Below, in pieces: positions 1 to 7,055 of a stretch of DNA of 7,055 nucleotides. Where the stretch lies: the NCBI GenBank assembly GCA_003165115.1, contig PLSJ01000488.1, forward strand, positions 1 to 7,055, read 5' to 3'. The notes beneath the pieces were generated by a model. That model saw only the letters and a program-made list of their open reading frames with translations. It ran no database searches and was not told the DNA's origin. The translations under genes were made by a program, and so were the position numbers. This stretch comes from Syntrophaceae bacterium (GTDB taxonomy: Bacteria > Desulfobacterota > Syntrophorhabdia > Syntrophorhabdales > WCHB1-27). Numbering within the stretch: position 1 is the stretch's first letter; each line of letters starts with the position of its first letter.

Positions 1-774
1 CCATTCAGGATGAGAAAGAGCCAAACTTTGGACCTTTCCCAGCAATACGCCCGCGACGGGCTCGCCGAATGTTACTATTTGAATGACCAGATCGAGAAAG
101 CGAAGGAACTGCTGGCTCGTCAGGCCCTTTCACCGCTTGGCGCTCTCATTCTTGGCAGGATTTACATGCAAGCTGGAGAAAGTGATGGGGCACTGGACAC
201 GATTAAGCCGTTTCTAGGAAAGGACCAAAAGATCGGCGATTTCTACGAGCGTCATTTCAAGAAGGACTCGATGATGCCAAACAAGTCTCCATTGAATCAA
301 GAATCTACTGGAACCAAGGAAGCAACTGTTGGAAATGTATTCTTGGTGCATGGGAGGCATAAGGCTGCCCGGGAATCTGTGGCACGCTTCTTAGAGAAAC
401 TGGGGCTACACGTAACTGTACTTCATGAGCAGGCAAATCGCGGCAGGACGATTATCGAGAAGTTTGTCCATCACTCCGACGTAGAATTTGCCGTGGTCTT
501 GCTCACTGGCGACGATCGAGGCGGGCTATTCAGCCAGACATACGATGGACAGAAGGCGCGGGCACGTCAGAATGTTATTTTGGAGCTCGGTTTCTTTCTT
601 GGAAAGATTGGAAGAGAGAGGGTTTGCGCTCTGTATGACGAAACGGTCGAGCTACCGTCGGACTATCAGGGCGTTTTGTTTCTTAAATATGACCAAGGAG
701 GGGCTTGGCGACTGCAGTTGGCTCGCGAGATCAGGGCGTGCGGACTTCCTGTGGATCTTAATAGAGCAATGTAA
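1..774 (+). CDS. TPR-like repeats fused to a PF10137-type TIR-like domain (5' partial)
   Basis: This is a putative NAD-acting or nucleotide-binding immune effector, likely cytoplasmic. Numbering is from the ATG at base 10. Residues 12-38 and 45-69 match the TPR pattern at the same spacing (L18/A19/Y22/A31/L35, then L48/G49/Y52/A61/I65). A polar linker (about 85-107) leads to a complete TIR-like domain, about 109-250. Its motifs are VFLVHGR (110-116), HEQ plus GRTIIEK (139-151), VVLLTGDDRGG (162-172), RARQNVILELGFF (184-196, with E192 the candidate catalytic glutamate), GRERVCALY (201-209) and ELPSDYQGVLF (214-224). This pattern is that of PF10137, the TIR family of CBASS Cap12 and Pycsar effectors, which degrade NAD+ when activated. 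The frame is open to base 1 and the ATG lacks a spaced ribosome site, so the start is probably upstream. Low GC relative to the right block suggests transfer. The domain call is firm; the defence role is inferred, since no partner gene is visible. Confidence 0.85.
   Translation, partial: PFRMRKSQTLDLSQQYARDGLAECYYLNDQIEKAKELLARQALSPLGALILGRIYMQAGESDGALDTIKPFLGKDQKIGDFYERHFKKDSMMPNKSPLNQESTGTKEATVGNVFLVHGRHKAARESVARFLEKLGLHVTVLHEQANRGRTIIEKFVHHSDVEFAVVLLTGDDRGGLFSQTYDGQKARARQNVILELGFFLGKIGRERVCALYDETVELPSDYQGVLFLKYDQGGAWRLQLAREIRACGLPVDLNRAM
259..266 (+). promoter_or_regulatory. Possible internal ribosome binding site before the TIR domain
   Basis: The purine run AAGAAGGA lies 4 bases before an in-frame ATG at 271 and 7 before a second one at 274. 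Starting there would give a 166-167 residue protein holding only the linker and TIR-like domain. The same bases encode Lys-Lys-Asp in the long product, so the match may be coincidental. Confidence 0.25.
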
Positions 775-1009
775 ATTGGACCGAACAATCGGATGAACCT
801 GGGAAAAGGGCTAGGGACGACCGTAAATAGGTAAATAACTCAATAAAGGGCGGTACTACCTTGTTTCATGCATTATGCTAATGTTCGAGGATTGTCCTTC
901 CTTGCGGTAATCCTTGCCAAAGATTACCGAGCCGGCGCAACACTTTGTGTTATCACGCCCACCCGCCTGCCGTTGGCCGGCCGACTAGAGAAGAAGAAAC
1001 AACGAGCCC
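775..1009. other. Convergent intergenic gap with no supported gene
   Basis: This 235-base stretch separates the stop of the TIR gene from the stop of the DUF72 gene. No open frame here resembles a protein. Besides the inverted repeat at 905-929 it holds two adjacent near-copies of an 8-mer (GTAAATAG at 823-830, GTAAATAA at 831-838), a short hairpin candidate (AACAC-TTT-GTGTT, 939-951) and an imperfect palindrome centred on GGCCGGCC (972-985). Composition shifts from AT-richer on the left to strongly GC-rich on the right. Confidence 0.6.
905..929. repeat. Inverted repeat, possible hairpin or terminator between convergent genes
   Basis: CGGTAATC (905-912) and GATTACCG (922-929) are perfect 8-base complements around a 9-base loop. 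It lies 130 bases after the TIR stop and 80 bases past the DUF72 stop, where a bidirectional terminator could sit. No T-run follows on either strand, so it is not a textbook intrinsic terminator. A protein-binding operator-like site is an alternative. The repeat itself is certain; its function is not. Confidence 0.4.
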
Positions 1010-1894
1010 CTACGCCTCCCGCAACAACTCCTTAAGCCGCGCGGCGTTCGCGGTCGCGCTGCTGCGGTGGCAGTTGTTGAACATGGCGTACGTTTTTTTT
1101 GCCTGCCCGTCCGCCTCTCTCGCGGCGGGCACGAGCTCGCGCAGCTCTTCGTCGGAGTACGAGTAGGCGTATCTCAGCGACGTCGCTATGCCCTTCTTCA
1201 GCCAGTTCTCCCCATTTCTCCCGTGAAACCTGAAATAGGCGGTGTCGGTGGTGACGAAGGGGACGAAAGGCACCGTCGCCGGGGTCCCATACTGCGGCTC
1301 GTCGGCGGCGACGTAGGTGATGGCGTGCCTTCTCAGGAATGTAGACACTTCCGGCGCTTTATTCCCGGAGAGCCAGCTTCCGTGCCGGAATTCTACCGCG
1401 AGGGACAGGTCCGCCATTAACTCCTTGCAGAAGAGCACATAGTCCATGTTGCTGCCCTTGCAGTCGAACCACGGGGGGAACTGGAAGAGGATGACCCCCA
1501 GTTTCCCGGCCCTGGCCAGGGGCGCGAGGATTTCCCTGAACCGCTGCGCGATCAGCCGCAGCGGTTCCCGCTCTTTCACGTACACCGATGTGCCCGAATG
1601 CGCGCCCGCGGCTCCCCTTATGTCGGCGGGCAGGGTCCGCGGGTCGATGGCGTGTCCGGTGAGCGCGCCATAGGCTTTCACGTGAAACGTAAAGTCCTCC
1701 GGCGTCCTCGCTCCCCAGAGCCAGACGGTCCGCTGGTCCGGGATCGCGTAGTACGTGGAGTCGACCTCGACCGTATCGAAACGGGACGCATAATACCGGA
1801 GGCGCGCCTCCGCCGTCTTTACCTGCCGGGGATAGAACTCCCCACTCTCGATAAGCGTCTTTTCCGCCCAGGAGCATATGCCGACCCGTATCAT
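1010..1894 (-). CDS. DUF72 (YecE-like) family protein
   Basis: This is a 294-residue protein of the DUF72 family, predicted TIM-barrel-fold proteins whose biochemical role is not established to my knowledge. The family landmarks are all present and in order: GICSW (5-9), FDTVEVDSTYYAIP (39-52 region), FTFHVKAYGALTGH (68-81), LFQFPPWF (136-143), AVEFRHGSW (166-174), AYFRFHGRNGENW (219-231) and FNNCH (272-276). Length is within the usual range, there is no signal peptide or membrane segment, and it looks intact and cytosolic. A start 13 codons upstream (1933) is possible, but the ATG at 1894 is preferred. It begins directly before the conserved GICSW strand, and it overlaps the protease stop as ATGA, which indicates translational coupling. 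It is the last gene of the minus-strand operon and ends with TAG. A metal-binding or hydrolase-like activity would be speculation. Confidence 0.93.
   Translation of the reverse strand: MIRVGICSWAEKTLIESGEFYPRQVKTAEARLRYYASRFDTVEVDSTYYAIPDQRTVWLWGARTPEDFTFHVKAYGALTGHAIDPRTLPADIRGAAGAHSGTSVYVKEREPLRLIAQRFREILAPLARAGKLGVILFQFPPWFDCKGSNMDYVLFCKELMADLSLAVEFRHGSWLSGNKAPEVSTFLRRHAITYVAADEPQYGTPATVPFVPFVTTDTAYFRFHGRNGENWLKKGIATSLRYAYSYSDEELRELVPAAREADGQAKKTYAMFNNCHRSSATANAARLKELLREA
1891..1894 (-). promoter_or_regulatory. ATGA stop-start overlap coupling the protease and DUF72 genes
   Basis: On the minus strand the DUF72 start ATG and the protease stop TGA share bases as ATGA. A terminating ribosome can re-initiate here, and the purine-rich stretch upstream is weak (GGCGGC-like), so DUF72 translation probably depends on the protease gene being translated. 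Confidence 0.8.
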
Positions 1895-3171
1895 GAGGGT
1901 GTGCCGCCGGGCCGCCCACGGTCTTTTTCGCAATACGCCCTTATGTAGGCGATCCTTTCGAGCACGGGCGGATGAGAGTAATGGAACAGGGCGTAAAGCG
2001 GGTGAGGGTAGAGGTTCGAGAGATTATCTTTGGAGAGCTTGACAAGGGCGTTGATCATGGCTTCCCCGTTTCCCCCGAAGGCGCACGAGAAACGGTCGGC
2101 CTCCCTTTCGAGCCTCCGGCTGAAACCGTTCATTACCGGGGCCGACAGAAAAGAGAGCATGCCGGCGAAAAAGCCCGCAATCACCGCCTTTGCGGGGAAG
2201 GTGGCGACGCGGATTGCGAACAGCGTGTCGAGCAGATGGCCCGACAACGCGTGGGAGGCGCAGAAAAAGAAGACGAGCGAAACGAAGGAGGTCAGGAGCA
2301 GCCCCTTGAGGAGATGGTGTCTCTTCCAGTGGCCTATCTCGTGGGCCAGCACCGCGAAGACCTCGTCGGGCGTCATGGTCTCGAGGAGCGTATCGAAAAG
2401 AACGATCCTTTTCGTCCTGCCGACACCCGTAAAATAGGCGTTCGTATGCCTGCTCCGCTTCGACTCGTCCATCTTGAGCACCCTGCTCACCTTGATGCCC
2501 GCTGTCGACGCGAGGACGATTATGGCTTCTTTCAGCGACCCGTCCTCCACCGGCGTAAACGTGTTGAACAGGGGTTCGATCACATACGGTGCGATATAGG
2601 TGATGAAAATGGTGAACGCGAGGAAGAAGCACCATACCCAGAACCACCAGAAACCGGGGCTCGCCTGTACCAGCGCGAGCCCGCCGCATGCCACCGCCGT
2701 GAGAATCAGCAGGGAAAGCACAACGCCTTTCAGGAAGTCGAGGAGCCAGACGAGGCACGTCATGGTGTTGAAGCCGTACTTCTGTTCTATGTGGAAGATG
2801 GAGTAGAGGGTGAAGGGCAGGGTGAGAAGCTCCCATGCCAGATAAAGCAGGATAAAAAACAGCCATCCCGAGACGACGAAGGGCAGGTTCATCGAGGCGG
2901 TCCACGAGTTATAGGTGTCGAGGATCCCGCCAAAGAGGAAGACGACGGCGGCGAGAGTCGAGAAGCCGGACGCGATCATGCCGAGGCGCGTCGTTTCGCC
3001 CAGATAGAGCTGCATCCGGTCGAGGAACTCCCGGCCGAGGACGGCAGCGAGCTCGGGCGCCGCGGCGTGCGCCCGGCGGCGCACGTAACCGAGGTTGAGG
3101 CAGTCGAGCACATATCTGAATGCCTGGAGACCGAGGTAGACACACAGGAGAACGACAAGGGCGGTCTTCAT
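1891..3171 (-). CDS. M48 family (Ste24-type) integral membrane zinc metalloprotease
   Basis: This 426-residue inner-membrane protein has the layout of Ste24/CAAX prenyl protease 1. An M48 N-terminal membrane region (about 1-200) is followed by the peptidase domain. Seven hydrophobic segments can be seen near 3-22, 63-84, 97-122, 145-169, 173-197, 285-305 and 328-349. The zinc motif HEIGH (277-281) supplies two histidines and the catalytic E278. The third ligand is probably E355 in LEREADRFS. The family signatures KRSRHTNAYFTG (238-249) and HPPVLERI (400-407) are also present, so all catalytic parts are intact. Bacteria generally lack farnesylated CAAX substrates, so the natural job is more likely cleavage of membrane or stalled secreted proteins, as for HtpX; this is inferred. 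HtpX itself is shorter (about 290 residues) and is the less good match. It follows the TamB gene by 20 bases and overlaps the DUF72 start. GC content matches its operon neighbours. Confidence 0.95.
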   Translation of the reverse strand: MKTALVVLLCVYLGLQAFRYVLDCLNLGYVRRRAHAAAPELAAVLGREFLDRMQLYLGETTRLGMIASGFSTLAAVVFLFGGILDTYNSWTASMNLPFVVSGWLFFILLYLAWELLTLPFTLYSIFHIEQKYGFNTMTCLVWLLDFLKGVVLSLLILTAVACGGLALVQASPGFWWFWVWCFFLAFTIFITYIAPYVIEPLFNTFTPVEDGSLKEAIIVLASTAGIKVSRVLKMDESKRSRHTNAYFTGVGRTKRIVLFDTLLETMTPDEVFAVLAHEIGHWKRHHLLKGLLLTSFVSLVFFFCASHALSGHLLDTLFAIRVATFPAKAVIAGFFAGMLSFLSAPVMNGFSRRLEREADRFSCAFGGNGEAMINALVKLSKDNLSNLYPHPLYALFHYSHPPVLERIAYIRAYCEKDRGRPGGTPS

Positions 3172-3187
3172 CGCGCTTAAGCAGCGG

Positions 3188-3193
3188 CCTCCT
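3188..3193 (-). promoter_or_regulatory. AGGAGG ribosome site inside the TamB stop region, for the M48 gene
   Basis: The minus strand reads TAGGAGG across 3194-3188. TAG is the stop of the TamB gene, and the strong Shine-Dalgarno core starts inside that stop codon. The spacer to the protease ATG at 3171 is 16 bases, longer than the usual 5-10, and no in-frame ATG, GTG or TTG lies between. Terminating TamB ribosomes would end on this site. Confidence 0.5.
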
Positions 3194-6100
3194 AATCGAA
3201 TTCTATCCGGTAAAAGAGGTCCATCCCCGTTGCCGTTGCCCCTCCCACCATGCTTTGCACCTCCCAGCTCTTGGAGAGCTTGTAGCGGAGGGTGACCAGG
3301 TTTTCACCGGTCAGCAAGGAGCGGCCGACGCCCACATAGAATCCGGGTATGAGGTACCTGCCGTAACCGACGGCCGAGCTGGCCGTCGCTTCCTGGGGCA
3401 TGGTCCCCGGCGGGCCTTCCATCCCCAGCCGACGCCTGGCCTCCGACGTCATAGTGGGCGTCGCCCCCCCCTGGAACACGTCGGAGGTGCCAGTGAAAAG
3501 GGACGACTGGCTTGAATCGGCCGTCGCAAGCCGGTGTCCCATGACAATATAGGCGAGCTTGTCGGCGTCGGTCATGGGGTGATTCGCATAGAGGGTGACC
3601 ACCGGGTTCCGGGCGGTGCCCGACACCTCGACGCCCGCCGTGACGTCCTCCGTCTTCCTCACCGCGAGGATGTCGAGGGCCGGCTGCTCGATGGGTCCGT
3701 TGAAGATGATGTTCCCCCTTGTGATCGCTAGGCGGATCCCGTAGGCCTTGTAGCCCCCTTCGACCGCCTTGAGGGTTCCGTGGCCGTTAATCTTGTCGAG
3801 CGACGTCATGGTCACGTCGAGAGAGCCGGTCAGACGCGCATCGAAGCCGCTCGTCGCGATGTGGACCTTTTCACCGAGTATAACACGCACCGCTATGTCG
3901 AGATCAAGAGACGAAGGCCCCTTTTTTGTCTTCCCGGTCTCGATGACCACCACATCGGGACTTGCGCGGACGACGTTGTCTTCCACGCCATAAAGGGCCA
4001 ACTGTGGAATGGTGATCTGCCCCCGTGCGGAAAAGAGCCTTGTGTCTCCATGGAAGGTGATGCCGGGGCTCGCATAGACGCGCAGGTCGGGCAGGTTGAG
4101 CGCCTGGAAGTTCTCGCCCTTCAGCGTGCCCTCGTAGCGGAGCTGCCCTTTTTGCAGGCGCGCATCGCCTGACGCCTCTATCCAGCCCCCGCCCGATTCG
4201 GCCCTGATCCGGCTGACGTGCAGGGTCTCTCCGGCGAGTGTCGCCTCGGCCCCGAGTCGCGAAAGGCGTATGCCTGCGCCCGGGAAGAAAGCGCCCGCAT
4301 CCTTGAGGACGGCGCTCCCCGCAAGCTCCGGCGTCTCCCAGGTGCCGCTCCCCCGCACGTCTACGGTCATGATGCCTTTTGTCTCCTGCATGAGACCGGG
4401 CAGCACCGCGCTTATCAACCCCTGCTCCCGCACCTCACCGGAGAAGGCGAGGGCCAGCGGGCCGGAAGGGGTGAAGGCTGGGGGCAGACGCGCGGGCAGG
4501 GGCAGGGAGAAAGTCCCCTTTATGGTCCCGTACGTGGCAAGGCTCAGTCCGAGCTCGCCCCGCAAGGCGCCGCCGGCCCAGGTGAAGCGGGCCGATCCCT
4601 TTTGGATCGCCGCCCTGACGCTCCCGTTGGCCGCGGCCCATTCCATCTGCCCGCCCGTGATCTCGGACTTGCCCGTCATCGCGACAACGCCGCCGGGAAG
4701 GAGGTCGCCATCCACCTGTCCTTCGATGCGCCCCTTTACGATGAGCATCCTGGGGAGCAGCCCGTGGAGCAGGGCCATATCGACACCCTCCCAGGATGCG
4801 CGCAAGCTTGCCTTGGGCGGCAGCCGGAAATCGGGAGGACCGGCCGCCGTGATCGCGCCCGTCGCCTTTCCTCCTCCCTCCGTCGCCAGCGCCCATTGTG
4901 AGGCCAGTCCGCGCTCGTCCCAGGTCACCGTCGCCTGTCCCTTCAAGGGCAGCAGAAGACCCTTTTCCCTGTACGTACCCTCGGCCACTACCTGCGCGTC
5001 GACTACCCGGCGGCCCCCGACCGGCAATTGCACTGTCGCCCTGCCCGTCAGAGTGCCTTCCGCCTTGCCCTTTCCCAGGAAAGGCTGGATGCGGGCCAGG
5101 GCAATCCGCTGCCACGCCGCGACGAGGGTGCCATGAAGCGGCGTGAAGAAAAGATCGACGTCCGCGCCGAAAGTCTCTCCCCGCTCACTCGCCATATTGA
5201 GGTGCCTCACCACGAGGCGGCCGGAGGAGACCGTGAGAGCGGCAGGTTCTCCGAGTTTCCAGGGTCCCCAGGGGTCGGACCCGTAAAAACGCGTGATGGC
5301 GCCCTGCCACTCCCTGTCGCGCAGACCGCCCCGGAGGACAAGATGGAGGTTCGCCTGCCCCCGCGAGAGACCGATGGAAGCGGTATGGCTGTCGCGCCTG
5401 CCCGAAACGTGCAGATCGAGCCTGTCCGCCTTCACCCACCCATGCGAGACGCCACGGGCCTCTATGTCCGCACCGATTTCACCCTGCGTGCCGCCGCCCA
5501 GTCGCGTCGCAAACACCAGGTGCTCGATGCGCGTATCCCCTATGCGGACACCGCCGCCCCTCCCCTCGACACTCCCTGTCGGTGCTCCCCCTTTCCAGCG
5601 GACCCAGCCGCCGCCGTCGAGGCGTCCCCCGGCGGCGGGGATAAGACCGGACAGGTCACTCACGGAGACATTGAAGGTCACCTTCTCCTGGAGCACCCCG
5701 GATGCGGTAATCGCGAACCCCTTGCCGTGAAGGTCGAGGCGGTCGAGCCTGAACAGGTCGGGCAAAAGCGCGACCCGCACCTTTCCCGCGAGGGGTCTCC
5801 CCCTCAGGGTGCTTTTGGGCAGGGAAGCACTGATGAGGCCGGAGAAAACACCGTCCGCCGATCTCGTCACGTCGGCGTCGGCGTCGACGTTGATCCGGCC
5901 GCTCCACTCGCGGCTCAGATATGCCGGGTCGAGGTCCCGGCCGCGCAGGTGGGAGACGAGGCGCAGGTGCTGCTTCCATCCTGCCTCGATGTCGCCCGCC
6001 ACGCGCCCGCCAAGCCATCCGGCGCGAGTGACCGTCAGCGACAGGTGCTCGCCGTTGCCCGTAAAGAGTCCGGCCGCATTGCCTGCCTGCCACGGGTCCC

Positions 6101-7055
6101 CCTTGCCCTGCGCCGGCCTGCCTGCGAGGCTGAAGCTGCCTTTGTAGGCGCCGATGCCGCCGGCCGCCTCCACCTCGCCCGTTAGGCCGATGCCGCTTCC
6201 CGCCCCGGACCGACGGCGCGCGTCCCTCATCCGTATCCTGATGCGCAGCTGCGGCCCGCCTTCCGCGAAGAGCAGCCCGCCTTCCGCGGCCACGGACCCG
6301 GCTATTTGGGCATCGGTGAGGAGCACGTCCCTGAAAGTGATCTCGCGGGGAGAGACGGCCAGGTGTCCGGAAGTACCGATGCGCTCGCCCGAAGGCATCG
6401 TCGCCGCCAGCGATGCCCGCCCGGCCATCTCCTCACGGGCAATGGCGTGTGACGGACTTAGGTCGGCCGACACGTCCAGCCTGTCGATCCCACCGAGGCG
6501 ACCGGGGAGTGCGAGTGCCAGGTCCGCCTTCAGGAGGGGTGCGAAAAAGCCTGCCTCGCACGCGCCCGTGCCCGACAGATAAGGACCGGCGAAGACGAGG
6601 TCGCCGACGGTCGCCATCCCGTGGTGCCAGGCGATGCGGCAGGACAACCGGTCCATGGAAAAGCGTGCCTGCCCGCTCCTGTCATAGCGCACGCCGCGTG
6701 CAGTGAAGCGTCCTATCGACCCCTGGAGACTCGCGGGAAGACCCGATATCCGCGGCCACTTCAGGCTGAGAGGCTCATTCGTCTCGGGGCGGCCATCGTT
6801 CACGACCACCTCGTCAAGGTCGAGCCGATCGATGGCGAGGAACCATGCGAGCAGCCTCGCCGGCCGCCAGGCGAGCCTCACCGTGCGGATGGAGATAGTC
6901 ACCGGCCCCTGGGGCACGCGCACCTCGACCCCACGCAGCTCGAACGAATCGGCCAGCCGGCCCGACGTCGCGCCGACAGTGATCTTCACCCGGCTGATGC
7001 GGGAAAGAGAGTCAAGGAAGAGACCAAGGCCCTGGGGCGTGGAGAAAAGCCACCA
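3192..7055 (-). CDS. tamB: TamB/AsmA-like inner-membrane anchored protein, DUF490 C-terminus (5' partial)
   Basis: At least 1287 residues are visible. TamB-type proteins form a long hydrophobic-grooved beta structure spanning the periplasm; with the BamA-relative TamA they assist outer-membrane protein insertion and, as for other AsmA-like proteins, phospholipid transport to the outer membrane. The body is repetitive beta-rich sequence of the 'SGRLADSFELRGVEV' kind. The last 250 or so residues are the TamB C-terminal (DUF490) domain: GTLKAVEGGYKAYGIRLAIT, IIFNGPIEQPALDILAVR, VEVSGTARNPVVTLYANHP, DKLAYIVMGHRLA and the terminal DLFYRIEFD. A GTG at 6989 could be mistaken for the start, but the frame stays open to 7055 and encodes WWLFSTPQGLGLFLDSLS, the stretch that normally follows the N-terminal membrane anchor. 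Probably only a few tens of residues are missing. Composition is extremely GC-rich. It is the first visible gene of the operon. The family is certain; orthology to E. coli TamB (1259 residues) is likely. Confidence 0.93.
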   Translation of the reverse strand, partial: WWLFSTPQGLGLFLDSLSRISRVKITVGATSGRLADSFELRGVEVRVPQGPVTISIRTVRLAWRPARLLAWFLAIDRLDLDEVVVNDGRPETNEPLSLKWPRISGLPASLQGSIGRFTARGVRYDRSGQARFSMDRLSCRIAWHHGMATVGDLVFAGPYLSGTGACEAGFFAPLLKADLALALPGRLGGIDRLDVSADLSPSHAIAREEMAGRASLAATMPSGERIGTSGHLAVSPREITFRDVLLTDAQIAGSVAAEGGLLFAEGGPQLRIRIRMRDARRRSGAGSGIGLTGEVEAAGGIGAYKGSFSLAGRPAQGKGDPWQAGNAAGLFTGNGEHLSLTVTRAGWLGGRVAGDIEAGWKQHLRLVSHLRGRDLDPAYLSREWSGRINVDADADVTRSADGVFSGLISASLPKSTLRGRPLAGKVRVALLPDLFRLDRLDLHGKGFAITASGVLQEKVTFNVSVSDLSGLIPAAGGRLDGGGWVRWKGGAPTGSVEGRGGGVRIGDTRIEHLVFATRLGGGTQGEIGADIEARGVSHGWVKADRLDLHVSGRRDSHTASIGLSRGQANLHLVLRGGLRDREWQGAITRFYGSDPWGPWKLGEPAALTVSSGRLVVRHLNMASERGETFGADVDLFFTPLHGTLVAAWQRIALARIQPFLGKGKAEGTLTGRATVQLPVGGRRVVDAQVVAEGTYREKGLLLPLKGQATVTWDERGLASQWALATEGGGKATGAITAAGPPDFRLPPKASLRASWEGVDMALLHGLLPRMLIVKGRIEGQVDGDLLPGGVVAMTGKSEITGGQMEWAAANGSVRAAIQKGSARFTWAGGALRGELGLSLATYGTIKGTFSLPLPARLPPAFTPSGPLALAFSGEVREQGLISAVLPGLMQETKGIMTVDVRGSGTWETPELAGSAVLKDAGAFFPGAGIRLSRLGAEATLAGETLHVSRIRAESGGGWIEASGDARLQKGQLRYEGTLKGENFQALNLPDLRVYASPGITFHGDTRLFSARGQITIPQLALYGVEDNVVRASPDVVVIETGKTKKGPSSLDLDIAVRVILGEKVHIATSGFDARLTGSLDVTMTSLDKINGHGTLKAVEGGYKAYGIRLAITRGNIIFNGPIEQPALDILAVRKTEDVTAGVEVSGTARNPVVTLYANHPMTDADKLAYIVMGHRLATADSSQSSLFTGTSDVFQGGATPTMTSEARRRLGMEGPPGTMPQEATASSAVGYGRYLIPGFYVGVGRSLLTGENLVTLRYKLSKSWEVQSMVGGATATGMDLFYRIEFD

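Noticed and set aside
823..838. Two adjacent copies of GTAAATA(G/A)
   Set aside because: Only two imperfect 8-mers with no further copies nearby. They are too few for a CRISPR, iteron or satellite call.
972..985. Imperfect palindrome GTTGGCCGGCCGAC
   Set aside because: It has no loop to form a hairpin, and GGCCGGCC palindromes are common by chance in GC-rich DNA.
775..1009. Search for integrase, att site, tRNA end or insertion-sequence ends that would confirm an island edge
   Set aside because: No recombinase frame, tRNA-like stretch or flanking direct repeat could be seen in the window. The island idea rests on composition and gene type only.
945..1166. 73-codon plus-strand frame spanning the intergenic gap and the DUF72 3' end
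   Set aside because: Most of it is antisense to the DUF72 gene, with no ribosome site and no recognisable sequence.
1359..1919. 186-codon minus-strand frame inside the DUF72 gene
   Set aside because: It is the same region in another frame, with a Gly/Arg/Pro-rich translation. The DUF72 frame holds all family motifs.
1972..3180. 402-codon plus-strand open frame lying antisense across almost the whole M48 protease gene
   Set aside because: Its translation is low-complexity and rich in Glu, Arg and Gly, with no recognisable fold. The opposite strand encodes a protein with every M48 landmark. Long antisense frames are expected in GC-rich coding DNA.
5028..6185. 385-codon plus-strand open frame opposite the TamB gene (also 4270-5136 and 4218-4901)
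   Set aside because: The products are Pro/Arg/Ala-rich with no motif, and several such frames overlap one another. They are shadows of the TamB reading frame.

Overview
The window looks like a Gram-negative chromosome: it carries a TamB-type protein, which only makes sense in a two-membrane cell. The right-hand three quarters is strongly GC-rich (bases 5581-5640 are about 82% G+C by hand count). The phylum cannot be fixed from the sequence. A deltaproteobacterial or related environmental lineage would fit, but that is a guess.

The layout is two convergent blocks. Left block (about 1-774, plus strand): the 3' part of a gene for a protein with two TPR-like helical repeats followed by a complete TIR-like domain of the PF10137 (CAP12/Pycsar effector TIR) type. 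The frame is open at the left edge, and the first visible ATG falls inside a predicted TPR helix, so the real start is probably off-window. Its base composition is much lower in GC (bases 241-300 are about 42%), as in horizontally acquired defence genes. No cyclase, STING-like or other partner gene is visible.

Right block (1010 to beyond 7055, minus strand): a tight gene set transcribed right to left. First is a TamB/AsmA-like giant protein, open at the right edge (at least 1287 residues visible, N-terminal anchor missing). Next, 20 bases later, is a Ste24-type M48 membrane metalloprotease. Last is a DUF72 (YecE-type) protein whose ATG overlaps the protease stop as ATGA. The spacing argues for one operon whose promoter, and possibly a tamA/BamA-family partner, lie off the right edge.

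The 235-base gap (775-1009) between the blocks has no convincing gene. It holds one clean inverted repeat (905-929), a few weak palindromes and the composition change. Functionally, TamB and the protease point to envelope biogenesis and membrane-protein turnover, the role of DUF72 is unknown, and the left block is probably the edge of an accessory or defence segment. The most promising lead for something undescribed is the TPR-TIR protein and whatever lies to its left, which this window does not show.
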